Assembly (NCBI GenBank): GCA_019753105.1
Contig: JAIELJ010000010.1
Location: 1 to 64,000 of the forward strand
Reading direction: 5' to 3'
Length of the DNA stretch: 64,000 nt
Source: Hyphomonadaceae bacterium
GTDB taxonomy: Bacteria > Pseudomonadota > Alphaproteobacteria > Caulobacterales > Aquidulcibacteraceae
The translations under genes and the position numbers were made by a program. Positions 25,628 to 33,694 of the stretch are shown piece by piece; the stretch's first letter is position 1; the number at the start of each line of letters is the position of its first letter. The notes beneath the pieces were generated by a model. The model had not been told where the DNA came from, did no database searches, and was given only the letters and a program-made list of their open reading frames with translations.

Positions 25628-26416
25628 TTAGTTGAGCGAGCCTGTGCTTTCGAAGAAGAGCGCTTGGCTGACGGCCGCACGCACCATGTCAGGCGAGTAA
25701 GGCTTGGTGATGAGGAAGGTCGGCTCCGGGCGCTCGCCGGTGAGCAAGCGATCGGGGAAGGCCGTGATGAAAATCACTGGGACATCGAAAGACGAAAGAA
25801 TTTCCTTCACCGCGTCGATACCGGAAGAACCGTCGGCAAGCTGAATGTCAGCAAGCACAAGATCGGGCCGTTCGCGATTCGCCGCAGCAACGGCCTTGGA
25901 AGCGGTGTCTTCCACCGCGCACACGGAGTGGCCGGCGCCAGTGACGAGATCGCTCAGATCCATCGCGATGACAGCTTCATCCTCGATGATGAGAATGCGC
26001 GCTTTGGTTTGAGCATCGAGATCTTCGAGCGCTTCATCGATCAGCGCATTCACCTCTTCCGATGAACGTCCAAGAATTTCCCCCGTCTCCTGGACGGTGA
26101 AGTTCTCAAGCGTCGTCAGCAACAACGCCTGGCGCGTGAGCGGTGAGAGCGAGCGTAAGCGTTCTTGCGCCATGCGCGCGCCGCGCGCTGACTCGTCTGC
26201 CTCGACCTCGACATTGCCGCTCGACCAGATGCGATGGAACGTCAGGTAAAGGCCCGTGCGCGGGTCTAGATTGCGCGGAAAGTCTTCCGGACTGGCGACA
26301 ATCGCCTCCAAGGTCGCGGCCACGAAGGCGTCGCCGCTTTCCTGAGCGCCGGTCAGCGCACGCGCATAACGTCGCAAAAGCGGCAGGTGAGGCGCAATTT
26401 CCCTGGCCAGAGACAT
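25628..26416 (-). CDS. phyR: general stress response regulator PhyR
   Basis: PhyR is the anti-anti-sigma response regulator of the alphaproteobacterial general stress response. When phosphorylated it sequesters NepR and frees EcfG. The 262 residues have an N-terminal EcfG-like sigma2/sigma4 mimic (about 1-130) and a C-terminal receiver (about 138-255). The receiver carries the phosphoacceptor Asp190 (LVLADIQLADG) and conserved Lys in FLITKPYS. The start MSLAREIAPHLPLLRRYARA is the family N-terminus and has AAGGG upstream. It is divergent from nepR-ecfG and preceded by its own EcfG-type promoter. Confidence 0.96.
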   Translation of the reverse strand: MSLAREIAPHLPLLRRYARALTGAQESGDAFVAATLEAIVASPEDFPRNLDPRTGLYLTFHRIWSSGNVEVEADESARGARMAQERLRSLSPLTRQALLLTTLENFTVQETGEILGRSSEEVNALIDEALEDLDAQTKARILIIEDEAVIAMDLSDLVTGAGHSVCAVEDTASKAVAAANRERPDLVLADIQLADGSSGIDAVKEILSSFDVPVIFITAFPDRLLTGERPEPTFLITKPYSPDMVRAAVSQALFFESTGSLN

Positions 26417-26500
26417 GTAGTAACCCTTGTTTTCTGTAGATTTTTCCTGCCCGGCCGTATCGACGGTCATAGCATTCTCCCATCCCGGTGAGGTATAGGA

Positions 26501-26525
26501 AACGTCATCGGCTGAAAAAAGTTCC
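26501..26525 (-). promoter_or_regulatory. EcfG-type promoter of phyR
   Basis: On the minus strand GGAAC (26525-26521) and CGTT (26504-26501) are separated by 16 bases, a perfect match to the EcfG consensus, 85 bases upstream of the phyR ATG. It implies autoregulation of phyR by EcfG. Confidence 0.85.
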
Positions 26526-26533
26526 GCGTTTCC

Positions 26534-26558
26534 GGAACTGTTCCGAGCGACCTGCGTT
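26534..26558 (+). promoter_or_regulatory. EcfG-type promoter of nepR-ecfG
   Basis: GGAAC (26534-26538) and CGTT (26555-26558) are separated by 16 bases, oriented towards nepR. The two divergent promoters lie back to back, with -35 elements only 8 bases apart. Confidence 0.85.
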
Positions 26559-26630
26559 TGACCCCCAGTGCTGTAGCTCGGTCTGTCCGGGCGCTACGGG
26601 GATCGGTTCAGGATGGCGCGGAAAGAAGAG

Positions 26631-26816
26631 ATGGAGACCTTAGTGTCCAAGAAGCCCCCCGAGGGCCTCAAAACCGCAAAGGGTGCTTCGGCGGCCAGCA
26701 AGGCCCTGATCACGCGCAACTTGCGCCTGGCCTTTGGCGAAGTGGCAAGCGAGCCGATGCCGGATCGCTTCCTCGACCTGTTGGGCAAGATCGACGAGGC
26801 GGAGAAGAAGCAATGA
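26631..26816 (+). CDS. nepR: anti-sigma factor NepR
   Basis: This 61-residue protein binds and inhibits EcfG until captured by phosphorylated PhyR. The family core is visible: ITRNLRLAFGEVASEPMPDR followed by FLDLLGKIDEAE. The disordered Lys/Pro-rich N-terminus is typical. ATG 26631 was chosen because GGAAAG lies just upstream. An ATG at 26613 in the same frame would add six residues. The TGA overlaps the ecfG ATG (ATGA), the usual coupling of anti-sigma and sigma genes. Confidence 0.93.
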   Translation: METLVSKKPPEGLKTAKGASAASKALITRNLRLAFGEVASEPMPDRFLDLLGKIDEAEKKQ

Positions 26817-27358
26817 GCCGCCTCTCCGCTTTCAAATCTGAGCTGATCGAGCTCTTGCCAAGCCTGCGCGCGTTCGCGCGCTCCTTGGCGCACAACCCCG
26901 CGCACGCGGATGATTTGGTGCAAGACACGCTTGTGAAAGCGCTGGCGAATGTCGAACGCTTCGAGCCTGGCACCAATTTGCGCGCGTGGCTCTTCACCAT
27001 CCTGCGCAATCACTATTACTCGCAGTTGCGCAAGTCGAAGCGTGAAGTCGAAGACGCGGACGGCAAGTTCGCCGCGCGCTTAGCCTCGCGGCCAGAGCAA
27101 GATGGCTCTGTCGACTTGGAGGATTTCAAGGTCGCGTTCGCGCAGCTGGCGCCGGATCACCGTGAAGTGTTGACGCTCGTCGGCGCCTCGGGGTGCTCCT
27201 ACGAAGAAGCAGCAAATATTTGCGGCTGCGCCGTCGGCACGATTAAGAGCCGCGTGAACCGCGCGCGCAAGCGTCTGGCGGATCTACTCGGTCTGGACGA
27301 AGAGAATACGCCTGTACCCCCTGGCGGCAGGACGATTGAGGACACGGCGAACGTGTGA
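26813..27358 (+). CDS. ecfG: general stress ECF sigma factor EcfG
   Basis: This 181-residue ECF sigma factor has region 2 (SLAHNPAHADDLVQDTLVKA and LRAWLFTILRNHYYSQLRK) and region 4 (LAPDHREVLTLVGASGCSYE, then AVGTIKSRVNRARKRLADLL). It is translationally coupled to nepR and overlaps the downstream kinase by 4 bases. It should direct transcription from the GGAAC-N16-CGTT promoters found around this locus, including its own. Confidence 0.95.
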   Translation: MSRLSAFKSELIELLPSLRAFARSLAHNPAHADDLVQDTLVKALANVERFEPGTNLRAWLFTILRNHYYSQLRKSKREVEDADGKFAARLASRPEQDGSVDLEDFKVAFAQLAPDHREVLTLVGASGCSYEEAANICGCAVGTIKSRVNRARKRLADLLGLDEENTPVPPGGRTIEDTANV

Positions 27359-29058
27359 CACGCGGGGGCGAAAGACAGTTCGGATTCTGGCCGCGCGCGC
27401 TTTCTCTGAAATCGCTGCGCGGCCGGATGGCTTTATTGCTCGGTCTGGCGATGTTGCCGGCGGGCGCTATTGCCATGCAAGTCGGTCTGAACGCCGTCGC
27501 GGCGCGTCAGCAGGCAGCTCAGGAAGAGCTTGGCCGGCGCGCGCTACAATCGATAACGGAAGAACGGCAAACGATCGATCAGGTGCGCGAAATGCTGCGC
27601 GTCCTGGCGTCGAGCCCGGAGCTGCGCGATAGCGGCGCGCCGGATTGCCGTGCTTGGTTGGACGGTGTTGTGGCGAGGTATCGCACGCTGGCCGGCATCT
27701 CCGTGCTGGACCGGAACCGGGTCATCCGGTGCTCCGTGCCGGCGGTCGCGCCCGGTACACAAATCGCGCCGCTCGACATTATGGAAACAGCGCGTACGCG
27801 CGATAATTTCGCGATTGGCTATGTCTCGCATGGGGCGGTCTCGCGGCGCGAGGTGCTGGCTGGGTTCGAGCCGTTGCGCGACGCTAACGGTCGCTCGGTA
27901 GGTTTCATCGGTGCTTCAATCGCCGTTGAGGATTTGCGTGAGATTCTTGATCGTGGCCAGGTCTTGGACGGCGCGCGTTCAGCCATCATCGATCAGCGTG
28001 GCGGCATCGTCGCGCAGAGTTCGGTGGGTACATCCGGCAACGAGCCGGGCTTGCCGACGCCGGAGCAAATCCGCGGCATGCTGGGGTCCTCGCCACAATT
28101 CATAGAGGTGGAGAACGGCACGGCGGTGATCGTGCCGCTCTATGAGCCTGATCTTTATGCCGTGATGTCGTGGGGACAATCGCGCGCGCGTTGGCGCGAT
28201 ATCGTCGATATCAGCACATCAATTGCCGCACCTTTGCTGATCTGGCTCCTGGCTGTGGGCGCGGGTTGGTTTGCGATCGAGATTTTCGTGGCGCGACCTT
28301 TATCTCAGCTTGAGAGCGCCGCGCGCAGCTTTGCGCGCGGAGAAGATGTGGTTGAACCGCCCGCGCTCGCAAGCGCGCCCGAAGAGGTGCGGACATTGCG
28401 CCGCACGCTTGCCGCTATGGCCAAAACCTTGCGCGGGCGCGAACAAAAGTTGGTGGAAACGCTGGGCGAGGAGCGGGCGCTCCTGCGCGAAGTTCACCAC
28501 CGCGTGAAGAACAATCTGCAAATGGTCGCGAGCTTGCTCAACATTCAGGCGCGCGCCGCGGCGGACGAATCTGAGGCGCGCGGTCTGGCCCGTGCGCATG
28601 ACCGCGTGCAGCTGATGGCGTTGGTGCACCAGCGTATCTACGCGTCAGGCGAAGTCCGCGCGCTGCGGCTGGATGATCTGGCTGCGGAGATTGCCCGCCA
28701 GATGCAGCAATCGCGTGGGGCGGCGGCGAAGGACATCACGCTCAAACTCGAGCTGTCGGAAGCGCGTGTCGATGTAGACCACGCTGTCCCGGCGGCGTTT
28801 CTTATAGGCGAGGCGATTTCCAATGCGCTGGATTTGCTCGCCGATGAGACGGCCGAACTCACGCTTGGCCTTCGCCCGGATGCAGAAGGCGGCACAGAGA
28901 TGTCGCTGGACGGTGAGGCGCAGGGCGTGTCTGCGGTTCAGAGCCCCAGTGTGCGCTTGATTGACGCCTTCGCACGGCAATTGGGCGCTGTGGTCCGGCG
29001 AGAACCACAGCGCCCTTATGCACTTTGGGTGCGCCTGCCGCCGCAGGCGCAGAAATAG
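27355..29058 (+). CDS. membrane HisKA_2 sensor histidine kinase (PhyK/PhyP-like), degenerate ATP domain
   Basis: This 567-residue protein has TM1 (about 25-45), a CHASE/CACHE-like periplasmic sensor (about 50-280) and TM2 (about 287-310). HAMP (ARPLSQLESAARSFARGEDV) and a HisKA_2 phosphoacceptor box LREVHHRVKNNLQMVASLLN follow. The ATPase-like C-terminus keeps an N-box-like GEAISNAL but lacks a recognisable DxGxG box or G2 lid. A GTG start overlaps ecfG by 4 bases. Cognate kinases in this position feed PhyR. The Sphingomonas protein PhyP in this context acts as a PhyR phosphatase, and the damaged ATP site makes that role plausible here. Confidence 0.88.
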   Translation: MTRGGERQFGFWPRALSLKSLRGRMALLLGLAMLPAGAIAMQVGLNAVAARQQAAQEELGRRALQSITEERQTIDQVREMLRVLASSPELRDSGAPDCRAWLDGVVARYRTLAGISVLDRNRVIRCSVPAVAPGTQIAPLDIMETARTRDNFAIGYVSHGAVSRREVLAGFEPLRDANGRSVGFIGASIAVEDLREILDRGQVLDGARSAIIDQRGGIVAQSSVGTSGNEPGLPTPEQIRGMLGSSPQFIEVENGTAVIVPLYEPDLYAVMSWGQSRARWRDIVDISTSIAAPLLIWLLAVGAGWFAIEIFVARPLSQLESAARSFARGEDVVEPPALASAPEEVRTLRRTLAAMAKTLRGREQKLVETLGEERALLREVHHRVKNNLQMVASLLNIQARAAADESEARGLARAHDRVQLMALVHQRIYASGEVRALRLDDLAAEIARQMQQSRGAAAKDITLKLELSEARVDVDHAVPAAFLIGEAISNALDLLADETAELTLGLRPDAEGGTEMSLDGEAQGVSAVQSPSVRLIDAFARQLGAVVRREPQRPYALWVRLPPQAQK

Positions 29059-29061
29059 CAA

Positions 29062-29412
29062 CTAGCGGCGCGAGAGTAGCAGCCCGATCAAAAGGCCGGC
29101 GCCAAGCGAAATGCCGACGGCGGCACCCGGATGCGTGCGCACCTTGTCAGCGGCGTATTCCGCGCTTTCTGCCGCGCGATCGCGAATGTCCGTCACCGTC
29201 GCCGTTGCACGTTCGCGCACGGTGCCGGAGATTGAGTTTAAGCGCTTGCTCGCGTGCTTCGCTTCGGCGCGTGCGGCTTTCCCTGCTGCGTCTGCCAGAC
29301 GGTTCACGTCCTTCCGCAGCTCAGCAAAATCATCCAGTACGTCGGAAGCGCGCGCCTTCAGCGCAGCGCGAGCAGCGCCGTTACGGCGTTCCGCATGAAT
29401 GGCCTGTGCCAT
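29062..29412 (-). CDS. DUF883/ElaB-YqjD-like membrane-anchored protein
   Basis: This 116-residue protein is Ala/Arg/Glu-rich with a long helical, probably coiled-coil body (about 10-90). A single C-terminal membrane segment ending in GAGLLIGLLLSRR follows. This is the DUF883 (ElaB/YqjD) layout. Members bind ribosomes or associate with the inner membrane in stationary phase. It is convergent with the stress kinase. Its upstream region contains only a weak EcfG-like match (GGAAC-N16-TGTT), so regulation by EcfG is possible but less convincing than for its neighbours. Confidence 0.75.
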   Translation of the reverse strand: MAQAIHAERRNGAARAALKARASDVLDDFAELRKDVNRLADAAGKAARAEAKHASKRLNSISGTVRERATATVTDIRDRAAESAEYAADKVRTHPGAAVGISLGAGLLIGLLLSRR

Positions 29413-29508
29413 AGGTCAAATCTCCTTCAGTTGCAGCAAGCGGCGCAACACCGCCTCAAAGCCAAACAACAAACGGAACACTGGGCGGTTCCCAATTTTG
29501 TGCGCTGC

Positions 29509-29534
29509 GGAACGCGGCGGCGCCGAGGGACGTT
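29509..29534 (+). promoter_or_regulatory. EcfG-type promoter upstream of the DUF1328-sodB run
   Basis: GGAAC (29509-29513) and CGTT (29531-29534) are separated by 17 bases, 36 bases upstream of the DUF1328-like ATG. The 17-base spacer is within the accepted range for EcfG promoters. Confidence 0.65.
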
Positions 29535-29570
29535 TGAATCAGCGAATACTCGGATTTATGGGAGATCATT

Positions 29571-29744
29571 ATGCTGGGCTGGGCCCTCATTTTTGTCGTG
29601 CTGGCGTTGATCGCAGGCGTGTTGGGCTTCGCCGTGCTCGCGGGCGTCGCCGCCAGCATCGCAAAAGTCTTGTTTCTCGTATTCATGGCGCTGCTCGTCA
29701 TTCACTTTGTCATGCGCGCTATCCGCGGCGACTCCGTCACATGA
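29571..29744 (+). CDS. DUF1328-like two-TM small membrane protein
   Basis: This 57-residue protein begins MLGWALIFVVLALIAGVLGF and has two hydrophobic segments with a Gly/Ala hinge, typical of the YtjA/DUF1328 family. The second family member lies at 30921-31085. An EcfG-type promoter precedes it and it probably heads an operon with the next two genes. Function is unknown. The family is often stress-induced. Confidence 0.75.
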   Translation: MLGWALIFVVLALIAGVLGFAVLAGVAASIAKVLFLVFMALLVIHFVMRAIRGDSVT

Positions 29745-29754
29745 GAGGCCTGAG

Positions 29755-30207
29755 ATGAATCTGTTCACGTTTGTGTTCGGCGAGAAACCGCGACCGCGCT
29801 CCATAACAGAGCCGCCGCCGGGCGTTCGGTGGAGGGGCGTGCGAGCAAGGTCGGATGGCGAGCCCGTGCGTGCGCGCCGGGCTGAAGCCGACTGCGTCGT
29901 GGAGACCGCGCAAGGCGCTCTGTCGGCGCGTGGCGGCGAAGACTACATTATCTCCTATGGCCCCAACGATAGTGCGGTTATCAGCGCCAAAATTTTCGAA
30001 GCCACCTACGAACCGGCTGGCGATGGTCTATATCGGAAACGCACGGACGTCGTGTTTCGATACTTCACGCTGCCGTACGCTTGCATCGTCGAGACCAAGG
30101 AAGGCCCGCAGCGGGCCGAAGCTGGCGATTGGATTATGCAGGGCGTAGAGGGCGAGATCTGGCCGGTCCCGGTCGAGAAAGCGGAGGCGAAATACGATCC
30201 GGCGTGA
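29755..30207 (+). CDS. hypothetical protein with DWI..GVEGE C-terminal motif
   Basis: This 150-residue soluble protein starts at ATG 29755, 10 bases after the DUF1328-like gene. The central part is KRTDVVFRYFTLPY, and the end (AGDWIMQGVEGEIWPVPVEK) resembles the GDWIV-GV-GE-YP motif seen in small phage-related and hypothetical proteins. I do not recognise a defined family. Its position between two stress-linked genes suggests a general stress regulon product. Confidence 0.6.
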   Translation: MNLFTFVFGEKPRPRSITEPPPGVRWRGVRARSDGEPVRARRAEADCVVETAQGALSARGGEDYIISYGPNDSAVISAKIFEATYEPAGDGLYRKRTDVVFRYFTLPYACIVETKEGPQRAEAGDWIMQGVEGEIWPVPVEKAEAKYDPA

Positions 30208-30227
30208 AGACGCGGAGAGGATTTCGT

Positions 30228-30860
30228 ATGTTTAAGCTTCCAGAATTGCCGTTCGCCATTGATGCGCTCGAGCCGCTCATGTCGCGGACGACTTTAGAAA
30301 CGCACCACGGCAAGCACCACGCCGCCTACGTTAAAAACATGAACGCCATTTTGGCGGATATTCCCAACCCGCCGGGGACGTTGGAAGAGGTGGTCGCGCT
30401 CTCAGTGCGGGAGGGCAACAAGAAGCTCTTCAACAACGCCGCCCAAACTTGGAATCACGCTTTCTTCTGGGAGAGCCTTTCGCCTTCCCCTCAGAACCCG
30501 GAAGGTGATCTCAAGAGCGCCATTGAAGCCGCGTTCGGCTCCGTCGGCGATTTCCGTGAAAAGTTTGCCGCGACCGGCGTGGGCCACTTCGCGTCAGGCT
30601 GGGCCTGGCTCGTCGCCGATAGCGCCGGCGCTGTTAAAATCATCGATACGCACGATGCCGCAACCGCACTCACCGAAGCGGGCGTCACGCCGCTCCTCGT
30701 CTCCGACGTCTGGGAGCACGCCTACTATATCGACTTCAAGAACGATCGCGCCGCCTTCCTCAAAGGCTTCACCGAGAAGCTCGCGAACTGGCGCTTTGCC
30801 GAAAAGCAATACGCGGCCGCGAAGAATGGCGGCGAAGGCGCGTGGCGTTTCCCGTCTTGA
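30228..30860 (+). CDS. sodB: superoxide dismutase (Fe/Mn family, Fe-type features)
   Basis: This 210-residue enzyme dismutates superoxide. Metal ligands are recognisable in THHGKHHAAYV, AAQTWNHAFFWE and DVWEHAYYIDF. The FNNAAQTWNHAFFW signature favours iron. No signal peptide is present, so it is cytosolic. GGAGAGG precedes the ATG by 7 bases. It is the third gene of the run behind the 29509 EcfG-type promoter, fitting a role in stress defence. Confidence 0.95.
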   Translation: MFKLPELPFAIDALEPLMSRTTLETHHGKHHAAYVKNMNAILADIPNPPGTLEEVVALSVREGNKKLFNNAAQTWNHAFFWESLSPSPQNPEGDLKSAIEAAFGSVGDFREKFAATGVGHFASGWAWLVADSAGAVKIIDTHDAATALTEAGVTPLLVSDVWEHAYYIDFKNDRAAFLKGFTEKLANWRFAEKQYAAAKNGGEGAWRFPS

Positions 30861-30863
30861 TTC

Positions 30864-30888
30864 GGAACAAGAGATGAGGGTCCGCGTT
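30864..30888 (+). promoter_or_regulatory. EcfG-type promoter of the second DUF1328 gene
   Basis: GGAAC (30864-30868) and CGTT (30885-30888) are separated by 16 bases, immediately after the sodB stop and 32 bases before the next ATG. Confidence 0.8.
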
Positions 30889-30920
30889 TTCTCCGCAGAT
30901 CACTGATACGGAGAAACCTT

Positions 30921-31085
30921 ATGCTCTCTTGGGCCCTTATCTTTTTTGTTGTGGCGATCATCGCCGCGGTCTTCGGCTTCGGCGGCATCGCTTCGGCGTC
31001 GGCCGGCATCGCGCAAGTCTTGTTCTTCCTCTTCCTCGTCCTGTTCGTGGTCTCGCTGATCATGGGCATGGCCCGAAGGGGCTAA
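30921..31085 (+). CDS. DUF1328 family small membrane protein
   Basis: This 54-residue protein starts [20 protein letters not shown] and ends MARRG, the standard DUF1328 (YtjA) form with two membrane helices around [12 protein letters not shown]. It has its own perfect EcfG-type promoter. It parallels the gene at 29571, with which it shares the opening and the AxIAxVLF segment. Confidence 0.88.
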   Translation: MLSWALIFFVVAIIAAVFGFGGIASASAGIAQVLFFLFLVLFVVSLIMGMARRG

Positions 31086-31168
31086 CTGGTCGCGGGCGGC
31101 GCGGCATTGTCCGGGGTCTGATTTAGCGCCATAAGGGCGAAAAATCCGGACCTTGGGAGGCCTCGCCG

Positions 31169-32665
31169 ATGCGCGCGATTGAGAATTACATCAACGGCAA
31201 AAGCGCGTCCGCCAATGGCGGGCGCGCTGGTCGTATCTACAACCCAAACACCGGCGCACAGCAGGCAGAAGTTGCGTTCTCCACGGCGCGCGATGTTGAC
31301 ACCGCCGTGCAAGCCGCACTCGCCGCATTTCCCGGCTGGGCCGCGACGAACCCGCAGCGCCGCGCGCGGGTTATGTTCGCGTTCAAGGCGCTCGTCGAAA
31401 AGAACATGGACGAGCTGGCGCATCTCTTGTCGTCCGAGCACGGCAAGGTGATCGCTGACTCCAAGGGCGACATTCAGCGCGGCCTCGAAGTCATCGAGTT
31501 CGCTTGCGGCATCCCGCATGTGTTGAAGGGCGAATACACCGAAGGCGCCGGGCCCGGCATCGACGTCTATTCGATGCGCCAGCCGCTCGGCGTCGTCTCC
31601 GGCATAACGCCGTTCAACTTCCCGGCCATGATTCCGATGTGGATGTTCGGCGTCGCCATCGCCTGCGGCAACACGTTCGTGTTGAAGCCGTCGGAGAAAG
31701 ACCCGAGCGTGCCGGTTCGGCTCGCTGAGCTGATGATGGAAGCCGGCGCGCCGGCGGGCGTCCTCAATGTCGTCCACGGCGACAAGGAAGCCGTCGACGC
31801 CATCATCGCGCATCCGGACATCAAAGCGATCAGCTTCGTCGGTTCGTCCGACATCGCGCATTACATTTATAGCCACGGCACCGCGAACAATAAGCGCGTG
31901 CAAGCCATGGGCGGCGCCAAGAACCACGGCATCATTCTGCCCGACGCCGACATGGACCAGGCCGTGAAAGATCTCGTCGGCGCCGCTTACGGCTCAGCCG
32001 GCGAACGCTGCATGGCGCTGCCGGTTGTCGTGCCGGTCGGCAAGAAAACGGCGGATGAGTTGCGCGAGCGGCTGTTGCCGGAAATCGAAAAGCTGAAAGT
32101 CGGCATCTCAACGGATGCCGAAGCGCAGTACGGCCCCGTGGTGTCGAGCGCGCATAAGCAGAAGGTCGAAGACTATATCGGCCTCGGCGCCAAAGAGGGC
32201 GCGGAGCTGGTGCGCGATGGTCGCGGCTTCAAGCTGCAAGGCTATGAAGAAGGCTTCTTCATCGGCCCGACTTTGTTCGACAACGTCAAAACCGACATGC
32301 GCACCTACCAAGAAGAAATCTTCGGCCCGGTGTTGCAGATCGTGCGCGCCGAGACGTTCGAGGAAGCGCTCGCGCTGCCGAGCGATCACCAATACGGCAA
32401 CGGCGTCGCCATCTTCACCCGCAACGGCCGCGCCGCGCGCGAGTTCGCCGCGCGCGTCAATGTCGGCATGGTCGGCATCAACGTGCCCATCCCCGTGCCG
32501 GTCGCCTACCACACCTTCGGCGGCTGGAAGCGCTCCGCCTTCGGCGACACCAACCAGCACGGCATGGAAGGCGTAAAGTTTTTCACCAAGGTGAAGACTG
32601 TCACCGCGCGCTGGCCGGAAGGCGATACAGGGGATTCAAGCTTTATCATTCCGACGATGCGGTGA
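31169..32665 (+). CDS. mmsA: CoA-acylating methylmalonate-semialdehyde dehydrogenase
   Basis: This 498-residue NAD-dependent enzyme converts methylmalonate semialdehyde to propionyl-CoA in valine (and thymine) degradation. Family features include ITPFNFPAMIPMWMF, FVGSSDIAHYIY, the active-site Cys in GSAGERCMALPVVV and the C-terminal TKVKTVTARWP. TGGGAGG precedes the ATG by 8 bases. It forms a valine-degradation cluster with the genes at 33819 and 34958, complementing the 2-oxoacid dehydrogenase operon at 18.4-21.7 kb. Confidence 0.95.
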   Translation: MRAIENYINGKSASANGGRAGRIYNPNTGAQQAEVAFSTARDVDTAVQAALAAFPGWAATNPQRRARVMFAFKALVEKNMDELAHLLSSEHGKVIADSKGDIQRGLEVIEFACGIPHVLKGEYTEGAGPGIDVYSMRQPLGVVSGITPFNFPAMIPMWMFGVAIACGNTFVLKPSEKDPSVPVRLAELMMEAGAPAGVLNVVHGDKEAVDAIIAHPDIKAISFVGSSDIAHYIYSHGTANNKRVQAMGGAKNHGIILPDADMDQAVKDLVGAAYGSAGERCMALPVVVPVGKKTADELRERLLPEIEKLKVGISTDAEAQYGPVVSSAHKQKVEDYIGLGAKEGAELVRDGRGFKLQGYEEGFFIGPTLFDNVKTDMRTYQEEIFGPVLQIVRAETFEEALALPSDHQYGNGVAIFTRNGRAAREFAARVNVGMVGINVPIPVPVAYHTFGGWKRSAFGDTNQHGMEGVKFFTKVKTVTARWPEGDTGDSSFIIPTMR

Positions 32666-32982
32666 TGGAGCTTCTGCTCCCACCGCTGATCATCGGTGGC
32701 GTGCTTGCGTTGCTGGTTATCGCGGTTCTGGTGGCGAATAAGCGCTATTGGCCCGCAATCGGTGTTGCAGTGGTTTGCATCGCGGCGCCCACGCTCTTGC
32801 CGATTGCGCTGCTTTTGCTTCTGCCGATCGGCAGTGATGCAATCGGTCTAGGTGTCGTTTTGGTAACGACATTTTCTGTGACAGTGATCGCCACGCCGGT
32901 GATCTGTGCGATCGTACTGGCCGCGGGTTATTTCTTTCGGGAGCGGCGACGTGAGGAACGCTCGATATCGCGACTGGACTAA
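32665..32982 (+). CDS. small membrane protein of unknown function
   Basis: This 105-residue protein has three hydrophobic segments (about 5-25, 30-58, 68-92) and a charged C-terminus (RERRREERSISRLD). The ATG overlaps the mmsA stop by one base (TGATG), so it is probably translated from the mmsA message. I do not recognise a family. A fragment of a palindromic repeat begins 4 bases after its stop. Confidence 0.5.
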   Translation: MELLLPPLIIGGVLALLVIAVLVANKRYWPAIGVAVVCIAAPTLLPIALLLLLPIGSDAIGLGVVLVTTFSVTVIATPVICAIVLAAGYFFRERRREERSISRLD

Positions 32983-32985
32983 GGG

Positions 32986-33027
32986 GCCCCTGGATTTAGG
33001 ATCGCGCTGCGCGCGTCCGGCATGACG
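32986..33027. repeat. partial copy (right half) of the palindromic repeat
   Basis: This 42-base segment matches the right half of the repeats at 19303-19409 and 33695-33798. It starts at GCCCCT, runs through GGATCGCGCT and GCGTCCGG, and ends at ATGACG, with one change in the terminal GGAATGACG (GGCATGACG). That change creates an ATG at 33022 in frame with the following dioxygenase gene. Confidence 0.7.
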
Positions 33028-33039
33028 AAGGTGGCAAGC

Positions 33040-33666
33040 GTGACAATGGAGCAGGAAGGAAGGGCGTGGTTTCGGAGCGCGCTTTCTGAGAGCGAGTTGA
33101 GCGCCCTCGATAGCGCCTGCGAAATGGGAGATGTGCCTAGTAAACGCCTATTGCTCGAACCATCCGCGGCACTTAACACGCTCGCGGCGCAACTCCTGCC
33201 GAGCGCACGCCCTGTGCGCGTCATCGCGTTTAACAAGACCGAAGACAACAACTGGACCTTGCCCTGGCACCAAGATCGCGTCGTGGCCCTGCGCGAGCGC
33301 GTCGAGATGCCGGGCTTCAACAACTGGACCAACAAGGCTGGCACTTGGCACGCCGAGCCGCCGATCGAGCTCCTGGAGCGCATCATCTTCGCGCGTGTTC
33401 ATCTCGATCCTGCCGATGAAGAGAACGGTTGCCTCCAACTCGCGCTCGGCACACACGCACGGGGCAAGATCACTGCGGCAAATGCAGAAGTCATCGCGAC
33501 CGCCGCGCCGATAGAGAACTGCGTTGCGAAACGCGGCGACGTGCTGTTCGCCAAGGCGCTCATCCTGCATCGCTCGTCGCCGTCACGCGTCAGCGCCGGG
33601 CGGCGCGCGATCCGTGTCGATTATTGCGCGGAAGATCTGCCAGCGCCGCTCACATGGGCAGCTTGA
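33040..33666 (+). CDS. phytanoyl-CoA dioxygenase-like Fe(II)/2-oxoglutarate oxygenase
   Basis: This protein of about 208 residues has the facial-triad pattern HxD in LPWHQDRVVALR and a distal His in LILHRSSPSR. An Arg that should bind 2-oxoglutarate follows (RRAIRVDY). This places it in the PhyH-like family of non-heme iron hydroxylases. The substrate is unknown. The GTG at 33040 follows AAGG at good spacing. The ATGs at 33022 (inside the repeat fragment) and 33046 are alternatives. It sits between the mmsA and 3-hydroxyisobutyryl-CoA hydrolase genes, flanked by two repeat copies. Confidence 0.78.
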   Translation: MTMEQEGRAWFRSALSESELSALDSACEMGDVPSKRLLLEPSAALNTLAAQLLPSARPVRVIAFNKTEDNNWTLPWHQDRVVALRERVEMPGFNNWTNKAGTWHAEPPIELLERIIFARVHLDPADEENGCLQLALGTHARGKITAANAEVIATAAPIENCVAKRGDVLFAKALILHRSSPSRVSAGRRAIRVDYCAEDLPAPLTWAA

Positions 33667-33694
33667 TCCACTGCTCTGACAAAGCAATAAAGCT

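Noticed and set aside
29440-29500. EcfG promoter for the DUF883-like gene
   Set aside because: Only GGAAC-N16-TGTT can be found on the minus strand. The -10 mismatch makes it weaker than the other sites, so it was not listed as a feature.
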